Shown in pieces: positions 40,891 to 47,924 of a stretch of 52,514 bases of DNA (position 1 is the stretch's first letter; every line of letters begins with the position of its first letter). The position numbers and the translations under genes are program-made. Source of the stretch: Variovorax sp. IB41 (GTDB lineage: Bacteria; Pseudomonadota; Gammaproteobacteria; Burkholderiales; Burkholderiaceae_C); NCBI RefSeq assembly GCF_016405905.1, contig NZ_JAEFCB010000033.1:1-52514 (forward strand), given 5' to 3'. The notes beneath the pieces are model-generated. The model made no database searches and was not told the DNA's origin. It was given only the letters and a program-made list of their open reading frames with translations.

Positions 40891-41930
40891 GCGCGGCGCT
40901 CGAAGAGGTAGTGGCTGACCCACCAGCGCTGCCCGCCATCGAAGCCGAACAGCTCCGCCACCGACATGAAGAACAGCCGCCAGCGCGTCCACCACACGTT
41001 GGCCTCCGCGCCGTAGGTGGCCTTGAACAGCGGGCGCAGCTCGTCGCGGCGCGCGTCCATGTTGCGCAACCACGCCTCGGCCGTGCGCTGGTAGTGGCTG
41101 CCCTCCCAACGCCAGCGGCGCAGGAGGCGCAGGTCGTCCTGGCAGTGCAGCGCGAGATCGTCGCTGGGCATCATGCCGCCGGAGAAGAAGTACTTGCTCA
41201 TCCAGTCGCTCGCATCGCGCACTTCGAACGGGTACGGCGCCTCGCGGTGCGCGAAGACGTGCATGAAGAAGCGGCCCTCAGGCTTGAGCCAGCGCGCGAC
41301 ATTCGCGAAGGCCTGCGGCCAGTTGCGCAGGTGCTCGAACATCTCGACGGAGACGATGCGGTCGAAACGCTCGTCTGTGTCGAAGGCGTTGATGTCGCGG
41401 GTCAGCACGCGCACGTTGGCCAGGCCCCGCTGCGCGGCCTGGGCTTCGATGTATTCGCGTTGGGAATTGGAGTTGGAAAGCGCCGTGACCCAGCTGTTCG
41501 GGTACTTCTCGGCCATCCACAACGTGAGGGAGCCCCAGCCGCAGCCCAGCTCGAGGATGTCCTGGCCGTCGATGAGGCCGGCGCGTTCGCAGGTGGCTGT
41601 GAGGGCGGCGGACTCGGCTTGCTCCAGCGTCTGCGTGCCTTCTGGCCAGTAGCAGCTGCTGTATTTGCGATGGTTGCCCAGGACCTGGGCGAAGAAGGCG
41701 GCGGGGACTTCGTAGTGCTGTTCGTTGGCTTTCTCGGGGAGCGGCGCGAGGTTCGACGAGCGCATCTGGGTGAGGAAAGCCTGGGTCAAGTCGGCGATGG
41801 CCAGGGGGTTGCCGGCTTGCAGCTCGGTGAGGCGGTCCTTCAGGAGGCGGCGGATGCCTCGGCGGAGGAAGGGGTCGGGGATGAGGCCTTTTTCTGCCCA
41901 GTGGAGGGCGGAGGTGAGGTTCTGCGGCAT
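40887..41930 (-). CDS. Cyclopropane-fatty-acyl-phospholipid synthase-like methyltransferase
   Basis: 347 residues of the CFA synthase/class I methyltransferase family. SAM motif ILELGCGWGSLTLW (about 125-138) and the family stretch EHYDVP-like NEQHYEVPAAFF (about 70-81), SSCYWPEG and SVEMFEHLRNW. It probably modifies unsaturated acyl chains at the membrane. First gene of a three-gene unit, coupled to DUF1295 by ATGA. Slightly shorter than classical Cfa (about 380), lacking part of the N-terminal lipid-binding domain. Confidence 0.86.
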   Translation of the reverse strand: MPQNLTSALHWAEKGLIPDPFLRRGIRRLLKDRLTELQAGNPLAIADLTQAFLTQMRSSNLAPLPEKANEQHYEVPAAFFAQVLGNHRKYSSCYWPEGTQTLEQAESAALTATCERAGLIDGQDILELGCGWGSLTLWMAEKYPNSWVTALSNSNSQREYIEAQAAQRGLANVRVLTRDINAFDTDERFDRIVSVEMFEHLRNWPQAFANVARWLKPEGRFFMHVFAHREAPYPFEVRDASDWMSKYFFSGGMMPSDDLALHCQDDLRLLRRWRWEGSHYQRTAEAWLRNMDARRDELRPLFKATYGAEANVWWTRWRLFFMSVAELFGFDGGQRWWVSHYLFERRA

Positions 41931-42110
41931 GGGGGGTTCTCCTCGGCGGGCACGGTGGAAGGGTGTGCGGTTGGGAGATGTACGCAGTGGGATGAGGTTT
42001 GGATGAGCTCAAAGCGTCTGGTCGGTCGTGACCATGAGTTCAACCTCGACGAGCCAGGTTGCGGCTTCTGCATCGCAAGCCCCCGTTGGCCGCCACTCGT
42101 TGCGATTCGC

Positions 42111-42707
42111 CTATTTCTCCCCCCGCCCCTTCCCCTTCTTCTCCTCCCCCGTCCCAAACCCGATAGCCCGCTTCGGCGGATCATCCGGCACCGTCAGCGC
42201 CTTGATCGCCTCGAACACCTGCAGCAGCTGGTTGCGCGTATTCCGGCTGAAAGCGTCCTGCCGCATATCGATCTGCTCGGTCTTCTGCTCCAGCTCGCTC
42301 AGGCGCTTGGCCAGGTCCTGGTGCGTGGCGATCAGCGCGCGCACGCGCACGAAGGTGCGCATGATCTCGATGTTCACCGCGATCGCGCGGGGGCTGCCGA
42401 GCACCGACGACAGCATCGCCACGCCCTGCTCGGTGAACACATACGGCGCCGTGCGGCGGCCGCCGCGGCCGGGGTTTGAGGTCACGATTTGTGACCTCAA
42501 AGCCGCCCACTCCTTGGGCGAGAGCTGGAACATGAAGTCGGCCGGAAAGCGCTCGGCATTGCGCTTGACCGCCTGCACCAGCACCTTGGTCTGCACGTCG
42601 TAGAGCACCGCGAGGTCGGAGTCCAGCATCACGCGCTGTTCGCGCAGCGAGAGGATGCGGCTTTCGATGCGGGGCTGCAGCGGCGCGTCGGAGGGTACTT
42701 CGCTCAT
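42111..42707 (-). CDS. ORF6N domain-containing protein
   Basis: 198 residues from ATG 42707 (a frame open to 42818 adds an unsupported tail). The ORF6N domain spans about 12-100: IESRILSLREQRVMLDSDLAVLYDV, QAVKRNAERFPADFMFQLS and YVFTEQGVAMLSSVL. It is followed by a coiled coil (LAKRLSELEQKTEQID) and a lysine/glycine-rich tail. ORF6N/KilA-N type DNA-binding modules are common in phages and mobile islands. It sits next to the AT-rich islet at 43 kb. Confidence 0.88.
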   Translation of the reverse strand: MSEVPSDAPLQPRIESRILSLREQRVMLDSDLAVLYDVQTKVLVQAVKRNAERFPADFMFQLSPKEWAALRSQIVTSNPGRGGRRTAPYVFTEQGVAMLSSVLGSPRAIAVNIEIMRTFVRVRALIATHQDLAKRLSELEQKTEQIDMRQDAFSRNTRNQLLQVFEAIKALTVPDDPPKRAIGFGTGEEKKGKGRGEK

Positions 42708-43019
42708 GAGGTGCGTGGCATCGGTTGGATGGAAGGGTCGCAAAGGCCATCGACATTCTGAATGACGATGCCCTCGTTCCCAAGCGTGTGCGTCGCCTTT
42801 GACTTTTCCGTTCTTCAATCAAGCAAATTCCAAAAAAATCACGATGTCTCCCGCAGATATTTGACAAAGGCATTCGACATCAACTGCAATTTCATGCCCC
42901 GCTGTACCGTTGGCCCAGGAGCATTGGCAATTTTCGCAACAATCGAAAATTCCAGCTTCTTGACTGTGCGATCGCGACAAAAAATGCGATCGTCTACTAC
43001 GGGCCATCGGGGAGAAATA
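42708..43019. other. AT-richer intergenic region before the putative effector gene
   Basis: I see no gene in these 312 bases. Base composition drops sharply from its GC-rich neighbours. A TTGACT at 42960-42965 with a weak -10 about 17 bases later, and a repeated TGCGATCG (about 42966 and 42984), may form the promoter and operator of the downstream pair. Confidence 0.4.
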
Positions 43020-43724
43020 ATGAAACCATTGAATTATTGCGCGCCAGAAGAAATTTCCTATCCGAAGTGGACATCCTTCAATGCTTTGATATGGAAAATT
43101 GGCGGAGGCGCACCATCACTTAATAAATACAAAGACAGCTGGATTGTTTTCAATCGCCAAAGAATTATCAGTTCAGCAAATCGCCACAATATTTCGCCGC
43201 AGCTTTTAGCAAGCGTCGCCTGGATTGAGGTTGGCGGAAAGCCGGATGGGTGGAAGGACTATGCGTACTTTCTCAGGGCCATCGACTGGAGCGGCTCGGA
43301 TTGGGCGAACCGCCACCTGACCATCTTCAGCAAATCACCGCTCGAAACCTCCTTCGGCGGGGTGAGCATTCAACTGCGAGCCGTCGCAAAAGAACTGGAC
43401 ATGGACCCTGCGACGCTGAGCTTTGGAGATTCGCTGCGCATCATTTCGTGCCTGAAGAAAGATGCCTTCAATCTGGACATCGTGGCGAAACACCTGCATG
43501 GCTTGATTCTTTACGACTACCCGGACGTCGACACTGCCAACCTGTCCGATGAGCAATTCATTGTTGCGGGCTCGCGCTATAACAGAGGAATTCGGCGGGC
43601 CTTGGGGGAGATCATCAACTCAAATCGCCAAGCGCCCGGAAATCCAGCAAGAATTTATTCCTCGTACGGTCGGACCATGCTGCGGCACAAACAGCATATT
43701 GCCTACCTTCTCAAGAATTACTGA
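43020..43724 (+). CDS. Hypothetical protein, possible lysozyme-like (muramidase/transglycosylase) effector
   Basis: 234 residues from ATG 43020, with GGAG 7 bases upstream. No signal peptide. The segment INS..NRHNISPQLLASVAWIEVGGKPDGWK (about 52-75) resembles the start of lysozyme-like folds, where the Glu of a WIE motif would be catalytic. LETSFGGVSIQLRAVA and a C-terminal NRGIRRALGEII ... YSSYGRTML also recall transglycosylases. Composition is AT-richer than the flanks, implying transfer. A small membrane protein follows after 2 bp, a typical effector-immunity layout. With a vgrG elsewhere in the window, T6SS delivery is conceivable. Enzyme activity is inferred only. Confidence 0.65.
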   Translation: MKPLNYCAPEEISYPKWTSFNALIWKIGGGAPSLNKYKDSWIVFNRQRIISSANRHNISPQLLASVAWIEVGGKPDGWKDYAYFLRAIDWSGSDWANRHLTIFSKSPLETSFGGVSIQLRAVAKELDMDPATLSFGDSLRIISCLKKDAFNLDIVAKHLHGLILYDYPDVDTANLSDEQFIVAGSRYNRGIRRALGEIINSNRQAPGNPARIYSSYGRTMLRHKQHIAYLLKNY

Positions 43725-43726
43725 CA

Positions 43727-44065
43727 ATGCGCAAAATTCTCTTTGCCTTGGGAACGATTTATTCCGCCTTATGCATCTTGCTGATTTTCGGTCTGCCGAG
43801 AAACAGATACGAATGGATGCTGGACGACCCCGCGCTGCGAGCAGATTCAATCACTTTCTGTACGCTGCCGCTCGATGACGGCGAAGGATCGTCCGAAGTC
43901 ATTTCATTTGTATTTCTGATTCCATTTCTGGTGGCGGCAATTGCGCTTTCGGTGCGGCAGCGAAAGATCCACCTCTCTGTCTGGGCAGGGCTCGCGCTCG
44001 TCGCCATCTGGATGCTGCGCTTCTATGTTTTTTCCCCGAGCTGCCCGGGGCGGGAGACGTTCTAG
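43727..44065 (+). CDS. Small membrane protein, putative immunity partner
   Basis: 112 residues with three hydrophobic helices (about 5-23, 60-78 and 85-105) and an intervening polar loop (RYEWMLDDPALRADS...PLDDGEGSSE) that would face the periplasm. It starts 2 bp after the previous stop, so it is co-expressed with it. I do not recognise a family. Its place and topology fit an inner-membrane immunity protein against a peptidoglycan-acting toxin. The base composition is also low in GC at the start. Confidence 0.65.
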   Translation: MRKILFALGTIYSALCILLIFGLPRNRYEWMLDDPALRADSITFCTLPLDDGEGSSEVISFVFLIPFLVAAIALSVRQRKIHLSVWAGLALVAIWMLRFYVFSPSCPGRETF

Positions 44066-44147
44066 GACTCACGGCGAGGAGGCAGGCGCTTGGGGCCACC
44101 GATTGCGACCTCCAAGCAGCCTCCTCGGACGGACGCTGCCCTTGCCT

Positions 44148-44447
44148 TCAAGAAGCAGGCAGCGCGCCCCCGCTCAACGCCACGCGCAGCGCCTGCATCG
44201 TGGCATCCGCGGCCCCGATGCGCCGCTGCAGTTCTTCATTGACGAGCGCCATCAGCGCGCTGATTTCCGTGCGGTCCGGCGCGGTGTCTTCCGCATCACG
44301 CGGGTGCTGCGGACCGATGAATTTTTCGAGACACGCATAGGCGCGCTGCACGACGTGAAGCGCTTCGACGTCATCGCATGCTTGCAGCGCGAGCGATTGC
44401 GCATTGGGGGTTTCGAGAGATCCGGGGAACGAAGGGACGTGAGCCAT
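44148..44447 (-). CDS. Small protein of unknown function behind a C4-like RNA leader, copy 1
   Basis: 99 residues beginning MAHVPSFPGSLETPN at ATG 44447, with GGAGG 6 bases upstream (44454-44458); a TTG codon just before is less well spaced. About 70 percent identical to the protein at 46807-47100. Acidic and helical, with LALQACDDVEALHVVQRAYACLEKFI and TEISALMALVNEELQRRI segments; DUF3077-like in size and layout, but I cannot assign it. The ribosome binding site lies inside a conserved leader that can pair with an upstream antisense segment, so translation is probably repressed by an RNA switch. Confidence 0.78.
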   Translation of the reverse strand: MAHVPSFPGSLETPNAQSLALQACDDVEALHVVQRAYACLEKFIGPQHPRDAEDTAPDRTEISALMALVNEELQRRIGAADATMQALRVALSGGALPAS

Positions 44448-44453
44448 CAATGG

Positions 44454-44498
44454 CCTCCAGGCAGTTCAGTTTGTATAAACCGCCGCACCCAACGCCAA
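44454..44498 (-). promoter_or_regulatory. Antisense target blocks overlapping the ribosome binding site, copy 1
   Basis: On the minus strand TTGGCGT (44492-44498) and GAACTGC (44461-44467) lie just before GGAGG (44454-44458). Both blocks are complementary to the antisense segment at 44522-44545, in the same relative order, so pairing would cover the region next to the Shine-Dalgarno. Confidence 0.72.
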
Positions 44499-44519
44499 TT
44501 GAGGGCGGCAGCTCGAACA

Positions 44520-44697
44520 GGTTGGCGTACCGGGAACTGCTTGCGCAAACCGGCGAGCCTCGCGGCTCCCTGCTCGAGCCGCCAAAACTGGAGGCACGAA
44601 CGAAGAAAGCCGCAGGTCTCTGCGGAGGAATCTGCGGCTTTCGTCGCAGCAGTTACTCGGGACGCCAATCCCGATCACGCCTGTTTTTGACGTGACG
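44520..44697 (-). ncRNA. C4-like antisense RNA leader, copy 1
   Basis: The minus-strand leader has three related segments. Segment A (44645-44668) begins TTGGCGT-CCCG and contains AACTGC. Segment B (44522-44545) is its near reverse complement (GCAGTT ... ACGCCAA). A third set next to the start codon (44461-44498) repeats the A-type blocks. Between A and B is a hairpin GCCGCAG/CTGCGGC (44609-44638). This is the layout of the phage P1/P7 C4 RNA: internal a1/b1, antisense b'/a', and target a2/b2 at a downstream ribosome binding site. Confidence 0.75.
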
Positions 44698-44702
44698 GGC
44701 GC

Positions 44703-44708
44703 AGTATA
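44703..44708 (-). promoter_or_regulatory. -10 element of the C4-like RNA promoter, copy 1
   Basis: TATACT on the minus strand within GTGGCTATACTGCGCC, identical in the second copy at 47355-47360. A conserved CTGATNTTGC lies about 17-25 bases upstream in both copies, in the -35 zone. Confidence 0.65.
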
Positions 44709-44798
44709 GCCACGCACCACAGCAAGATCAGCCCCGCGCTGACATCGCCAGGCCCGCAACCGCCCGACCCTTCCAGCACCTCCCATCGACACGTGCCC

Positions 44799-46334
44799 AT
44801 GCGCAATCTCATCGTGGTCCTCGGCGACCAGCTCAGCCCCACCAGCGTCGCGCTCGAAGGCTTCGACGCCACGCAAGACCGCGTGTGGATGGCCGAGGTG
44901 CGCGAGGAGTCCGAGCATGTGCCGAGCACCAAGATGCGCACGGCCATCTTCCTGTCCGCGATGCGCCACTTCGCCGAGGCCATCGCCGCGCGCGGCCTGC
45001 CCATCGATTACTTGAAGCTGGGCACGCACGAGTTCGCATCGATCGAATCGGCGCTCGCGCACGCGCTGGCGCACCACCGCCCGCGCGCGGTCGTGATGAT
45101 CGAGGCGGGCGAATGGCGGCTCGAACAGGCGATCGCCAAGGTCTGCGAGGCGGCACAGGTGCGCCTGGTGGTGCGCGACGACCTGCACTTCATGGCCTCG
45201 CGCGCCGAGTTCGCCGAGCACGCGCACGGGCAGCGCCGCCTCGTGATGGAAGACTTCTACCGCCGCATGCGGCTCAAGCACCAGGTGCTGCTCGATGCGC
45301 GCGGCGAGCCCGAAGGCGGGCAGTGGAACTTCGACCACGACAACCGCAACGCGTTCGGCCGCAACGGTCCGGGCATGCTGCCGCCGCCGCCCTTCTTCGC
45401 ACCCGACGCCATCACGCGCGAGGTGCTCGCGGATGTCGAAACGCATTTCGGCGACCACTACGGCAGCGCCGCGCAGTTCGACTGGCCGGTCACGCGCGAG
45501 CAGGCGCTCGTGGCGATGAACGATTTCATGGCCCACAGGCTGCAGGACTTCGGCCGCTTCCAGGACGCGATGTGGACCGACGAGCCGGTGCTCTATCACG
45601 GCCTGTTGTCGTCATCGCTGAACCTGAAGCTGCTCGACCCGCGCGAGGTGATCGCTGCGGCCGTCGCACAGTGGCGCGCGGGCGCCGCGCCGCTGGAGTC
45701 GGTCGAGGGCTTCGTGCGGCAGATCCTCGGATGGCGCGAGTTCATGCGCGGCGTGTACTGGTGGCGCATGCCCAAGCTGCTCGATGCCAACGCGCTGGAC
45801 CACCACGAAGACCTGCCCGCGTGGTACTGGACGGGCGAGGTCGGCATGAACTGCATGAAGCAGGCCGTCGGCCAGACCTTGCAGCGCGGCCACGCGCACC
45901 ACATCCAGCGGCTGATGGTCACGGGCAACTTCGCGCTCACCTTCGGCGTTGCGCCCGCGCAGGTGCATGCGTGGTACCTGTCGGTGTATGTCGATGCGGT
46001 GGAGTGGGCGGAGCTGCCGAACACGGTGGGCATGTCGCTCTACGCCGACGGCGCACGCTTCGTGACCAAGCCCTACGCCGCAGGCGGCGCCTACATCCGC
46101 CGCATGAGCAACTACTGCGACGGCTGCCGCTACAAGCCGGGCACGCGCAGCGGCGAAGGCGCATGCCCGATGACGGTGATGTACTGGGACTTCGTCGCGC
46201 GCCACGCGCGCATGCTCGAGAACAATCCGCGCACGAACGTGATGACGCAGAACCTGCGCAGGCTCAGTGCCGAGGAGCTCGCGGCGATTCGGGGCACTGC
46301 GCAGCGGATGCGCCAGCGGCCGGAGTTGCTGTAG
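44799..46334 (+). CDS. Cryptochrome/photolyase of the iron-sulfur (FeS-BCP, PhrB/CryB) class
   Basis: 511 residues from ATG 44799 (a GTG at 44793 is possible). N-terminal Rossmann-like domain (RNLIVVLGDQLSP), then the helical FAD domain (WREFMRGVYWW, AHHIQRLMVTGNFAL, WYLSVYVDAVEWAELPNTVGMS). Four cysteines predicted to hold a [4Fe-4S] cluster: one in GMNCMKQA and three in YCDGCRY...ACPMTVMYWDF, as in Agrobacterium PhrB. Such enzymes repair (6-4) photoproducts or act as blue-light sensors. It lies between two copies of a duplicated small gene with RNA leader and is transcribed divergently from copy 1. Confidence 0.92.
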   Translation: MRNLIVVLGDQLSPTSVALEGFDATQDRVWMAEVREESEHVPSTKMRTAIFLSAMRHFAEAIAARGLPIDYLKLGTHEFASIESALAHALAHHRPRAVVMIEAGEWRLEQAIAKVCEAAQVRLVVRDDLHFMASRAEFAEHAHGQRRLVMEDFYRRMRLKHQVLLDARGEPEGGQWNFDHDNRNAFGRNGPGMLPPPPFFAPDAITREVLADVETHFGDHYGSAAQFDWPVTREQALVAMNDFMAHRLQDFGRFQDAMWTDEPVLYHGLLSSSLNLKLLDPREVIAAAVAQWRAGAAPLESVEGFVRQILGWREFMRGVYWWRMPKLLDANALDHHEDLPAWYWTGEVGMNCMKQAVGQTLQRGHAHHIQRLMVTGNFALTFGVAPAQVHAWYLSVYVDAVEWAELPNTVGMSLYADGARFVTKPYAAGGAYIRRMSNYCDGCRYKPGTRSGEGACPMTVMYWDFVARHARMLENNPRTNVMTQNLRRLSAEELAAIRGTAQRMRQRPELL

Positions 46335-46360
46335 GCATCGAAACGCCAGGCCTTTCCACG

Positions 46361-46636
46361 ATGGCAGACGACGAGCCCGCACCCACCACCGACGACGAGA
46401 TCGAACGAACGATCTTCGCGCTGCTGCGCCAACGCGATGCGGCCGCGTCGATCTGCCCATCGGATGTCGCACGCGCGCTGGCAAGCAAGGCGCCTGCGTG
46501 GCGAGCGCTCATGCCCGCCGTGCGCCGCGTGGCCGCGGTGCTGGCAGAGCGCGGATCGCTGCGGGTCACACGCGGCGCGGACGAGGTCGATGCGATGTCC
46601 CCGGGCGGACCGATACGCCTGCGCCGGTCGAAGTGA
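46361..46636 (+). CDS. DUF3253 family protein
   Basis: 91 residues starting MADDEPAPTTDDEIERTIF, with a winged-helix-like pattern (CPSDVARALASKAPAWRALMPAVRRVAAVLAERG, spaced here as one domain) and ending VDAMSPGGPIRLRRSK. A small conserved proteobacterial protein, often next to photolyase or tRNA-modification genes, of unknown role. It follows the photolyase by 26 bp and is probably co-transcribed. Confidence 0.82.
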   Translation: MADDEPAPTTDDEIERTIFALLRQRDAAASICPSDVARALASKAPAWRALMPAVRRVAAVLAERGSLRVTRGADEVDAMSPGGPIRLRRSK

Positions 46637-46806
46637 CGATGGCCGGTCTCGGTTGACCGTATGCCACTACAGCGGGCTGCCTCTCCTTGGATGCTGGCGA
46701 ACCTCTTTCGCCCTATGCACCGGCCATTGCGGTGCAGCGGGCCACGTCGACTCAAGCATCAGCGGATTCTTTATAAAACGCGCCGGTGCGCTTCAACGTC
46801 GAGGCG

Positions 46807-47100
46807 TCATTGCACGAGGTGCTCGCCGAGCAGAGCGCGCAACGCGCGCGTTGTCGCTCCGGCCGCGTCGATCCGTTGCTGCAGTTCGTCATTGACCAGC
46901 CCCATCAGCGCGCTGATTTCGGCGCGGTCGGGCGCGATCTCTTCCATGTCGCACAGGTGCTGCGGACCGATGAGCTTTTCGAGGCACGCATAAGCGCGCT
47001 GCACGACGTGAAGACTTTCGACGTCATCGCATGCCTGCAGCGCGAGCGATTGAACGTTGGGGGTGTCCGGGGGTCCGGGGAACGAGGGAACGTGAGCCAT
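46807..47100 (-). CDS. Small protein of unknown function behind a C4-like RNA leader, copy 2
   Basis: 97 residues starting MAHVPSFPGPPDTPN at ATG 47100, with GGAGG 6 bases upstream (47107-47111). The reading frame open to 47151 runs through the RNA leader and is not used. Paralogue of the 44148-44447 protein: the N-terminal 65 residues are nearly the same, the C-terminus diverges (LLGEHLVQ). The regulatory leader is duplicated with it. Function unknown. Confidence 0.78.
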   Translation of the reverse strand: MAHVPSFPGPPDTPNVQSLALQACDDVESLHVVQRAYACLEKLIGPQHLCDMEEIAPDRAEISALMGLVNDELQQRIDAAGATTRALRALLGEHLVQ

Positions 47101-47106
47101 GCATGG

Positions 47107-47151
47107 CCTCCAAGAGGTGCGGTTTACTGAAACCGCCGCTCCCGAGTCCAA
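47107..47151 (-). promoter_or_regulatory. Antisense target blocks overlapping the ribosome binding site, copy 2
   Basis: On the minus strand TTGGACT (47145-47151) and GCACCTCTTG (47111-47120) lead directly into GGAGG (47107-47111). Both are complementary to the antisense segment at 47174-47198. The 10-base block touches the first base of the Shine-Dalgarno. Confidence 0.75.
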
Positions 47152-47171
47152 TCGGAGGCGGCGACTCGACG

Positions 47172-47349
47172 AGTTGGACTACCGGGCACCTCTTGCGAGA
47201 ACCGGCCGGGCTTGCGCCCGCCCGTCGAGCCGCCAAAACTTGTTGGGGCACGAATGACAAAGCCGCAGACCCTGCGGGGGTGACTGCGGCTTTCGTCGCA
47301 GAGATGCTTCGGGAGTCCAATCCCGGCCACGTCCTTTTTTTACGTGACC
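47172..47349 (-). ncRNA. C4-like antisense RNA leader, copy 2
   Basis: Same architecture as copy 1: segment A (47296-47320; TTGGACT-CCCG...), a hairpin GCCGCAG/CTGCGGC region (47261-47290), antisense segment B (47174-47198; CGCAAGAGGTGCCC...AGTCCAA) and target blocks at the ribosome binding site. The blocks differ in sequence from copy 1 (GAC for GCG; CACCTCT for AACTGC), but A, B and target have changed together so that complementarity within this copy is kept. Confidence 0.77.
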
Positions 47350-47354
47350 GGCGC

Positions 47355-47360
47355 AGTATA
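47355..47360 (-). promoter_or_regulatory. -10 element of the C4-like RNA promoter, copy 2
   Basis: TATACT in the conserved GTGGCTATACTGCGCC on the minus strand, with CTGATTTTGC upstream in the -35 zone. Same arrangement as at 44703-44708. Confidence 0.65.
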
Positions 47361-47388
47361 GCCACGCGCTCAAACGCAAAATCAGTGA

Positions 47389-47544
47389 CCTAGACTGTGC
47401 GAGGCCATCCGCCAGGTGCTGGCCTGACAGGCCGATGATCTGGGCGGTGGCGTGCTCGCCAAGCCCGGGCGCTACTGGGTCTACGAGTACCTGTTCGCCA
47501 AGAAGCGCAACTGGTACGCGCCAACCATTTTGTGGAGATATGCC
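47389..47544 (+). pseudogene. Remnant of a HigB/RelE-type toxin gene
   Basis: In frame with the later antitoxin reading frame, 47389-47523 encodes RLCEAIRQVLA, an internal TGA stop (47425-47427), QADDLGGGVLAKP and GRYWVYEYLFAKKRNW. These match three conserved parts of the RelE/HigB (PF06296-type) toxin family, but the N-terminus and the middle are missing. The toxin is thus truncated at its start, interrupted by a stop and internally deleted. The missing 5' end abuts the promoter of the C4-like unit copy 2, suggesting that insertion of that unit broke the toxin. Confidence 0.72.
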
Positions 47545-47868
47545 ATGACGACACGGCCTAAATTCAAGAGCGATGCCTTCGCGGCCATCCATACCTCGGC
47601 GAGCGCCCTCAGAAAGATCGGCGCGATCGACAAGGCCACCATACGCCAGTTCGACGAGAGTTGTCTCGTCGCGCCGCCGGTGCTCGCGCCCCAGCAGATC
47701 AAGCACATCCGCGAAGCCGCGCATGTGAGCCAGCCGGTGTTCGCGCGCTATCTGAACACCAGCGAATCGACGGTGCAGAAGTGGGAGGCCGGCACCAAGC
47801 GGCCCAGCGGCATGGCGCTCAAGCTGCTGGCCGTGGTCGAGAAGCACGGCCTGAAGGTGCTGGCATGA
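47545..47868 (+). CDS. HigA-type antitoxin (XRE family), toxin partner decayed
   Basis: 107 residues from ATG 47545, with GGAGA 6 bases upstream. The C-terminal helix-turn-helix is APQQIKHIREAAHVSQPVFARYLNTSESTVQKWEAG (spanning about 52-87), followed by KRPSGMALKLLAVVEKHGL. It belongs to the antitoxins paired with RelE/HigB toxins and should bind its own promoter. The upstream toxin gene is a remnant, so it now stands as an orphan. Confidence 0.87.
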   Translation: MTTRPKFKSDAFAAIHTSASALRKIGAIDKATIRQFDESCLVAPPVLAPQQIKHIREAAHVSQPVFARYLNTSESTVQKWEAGTKRPSGMALKLLAVVEKHGLKVLA

Positions 47869-47924
47869 CGGTGCCTTGCAGCCGCCCGATGCGCCGGGTT
47901 CAACACTGAAGCGACCGCGCCACC

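Noticed and set aside
42181..42873. 230-codon minus-strand frame
   Set aside because: Out-of-frame shadow of the ORF6N gene, Arg/Pro-rich without domain features.
46807..47151. Extended start of the copy 2 small protein at 47151
   Set aside because: It would translate the antisense target leader; the paralogue and the GGAGG spacing point to ATG 47100.
47452..47868. Long antitoxin starting at 47452
   Set aside because: The first 31 codons are the decayed toxin C-terminus; ATG 47545 has a Shine-Dalgarno and family-consistent length.
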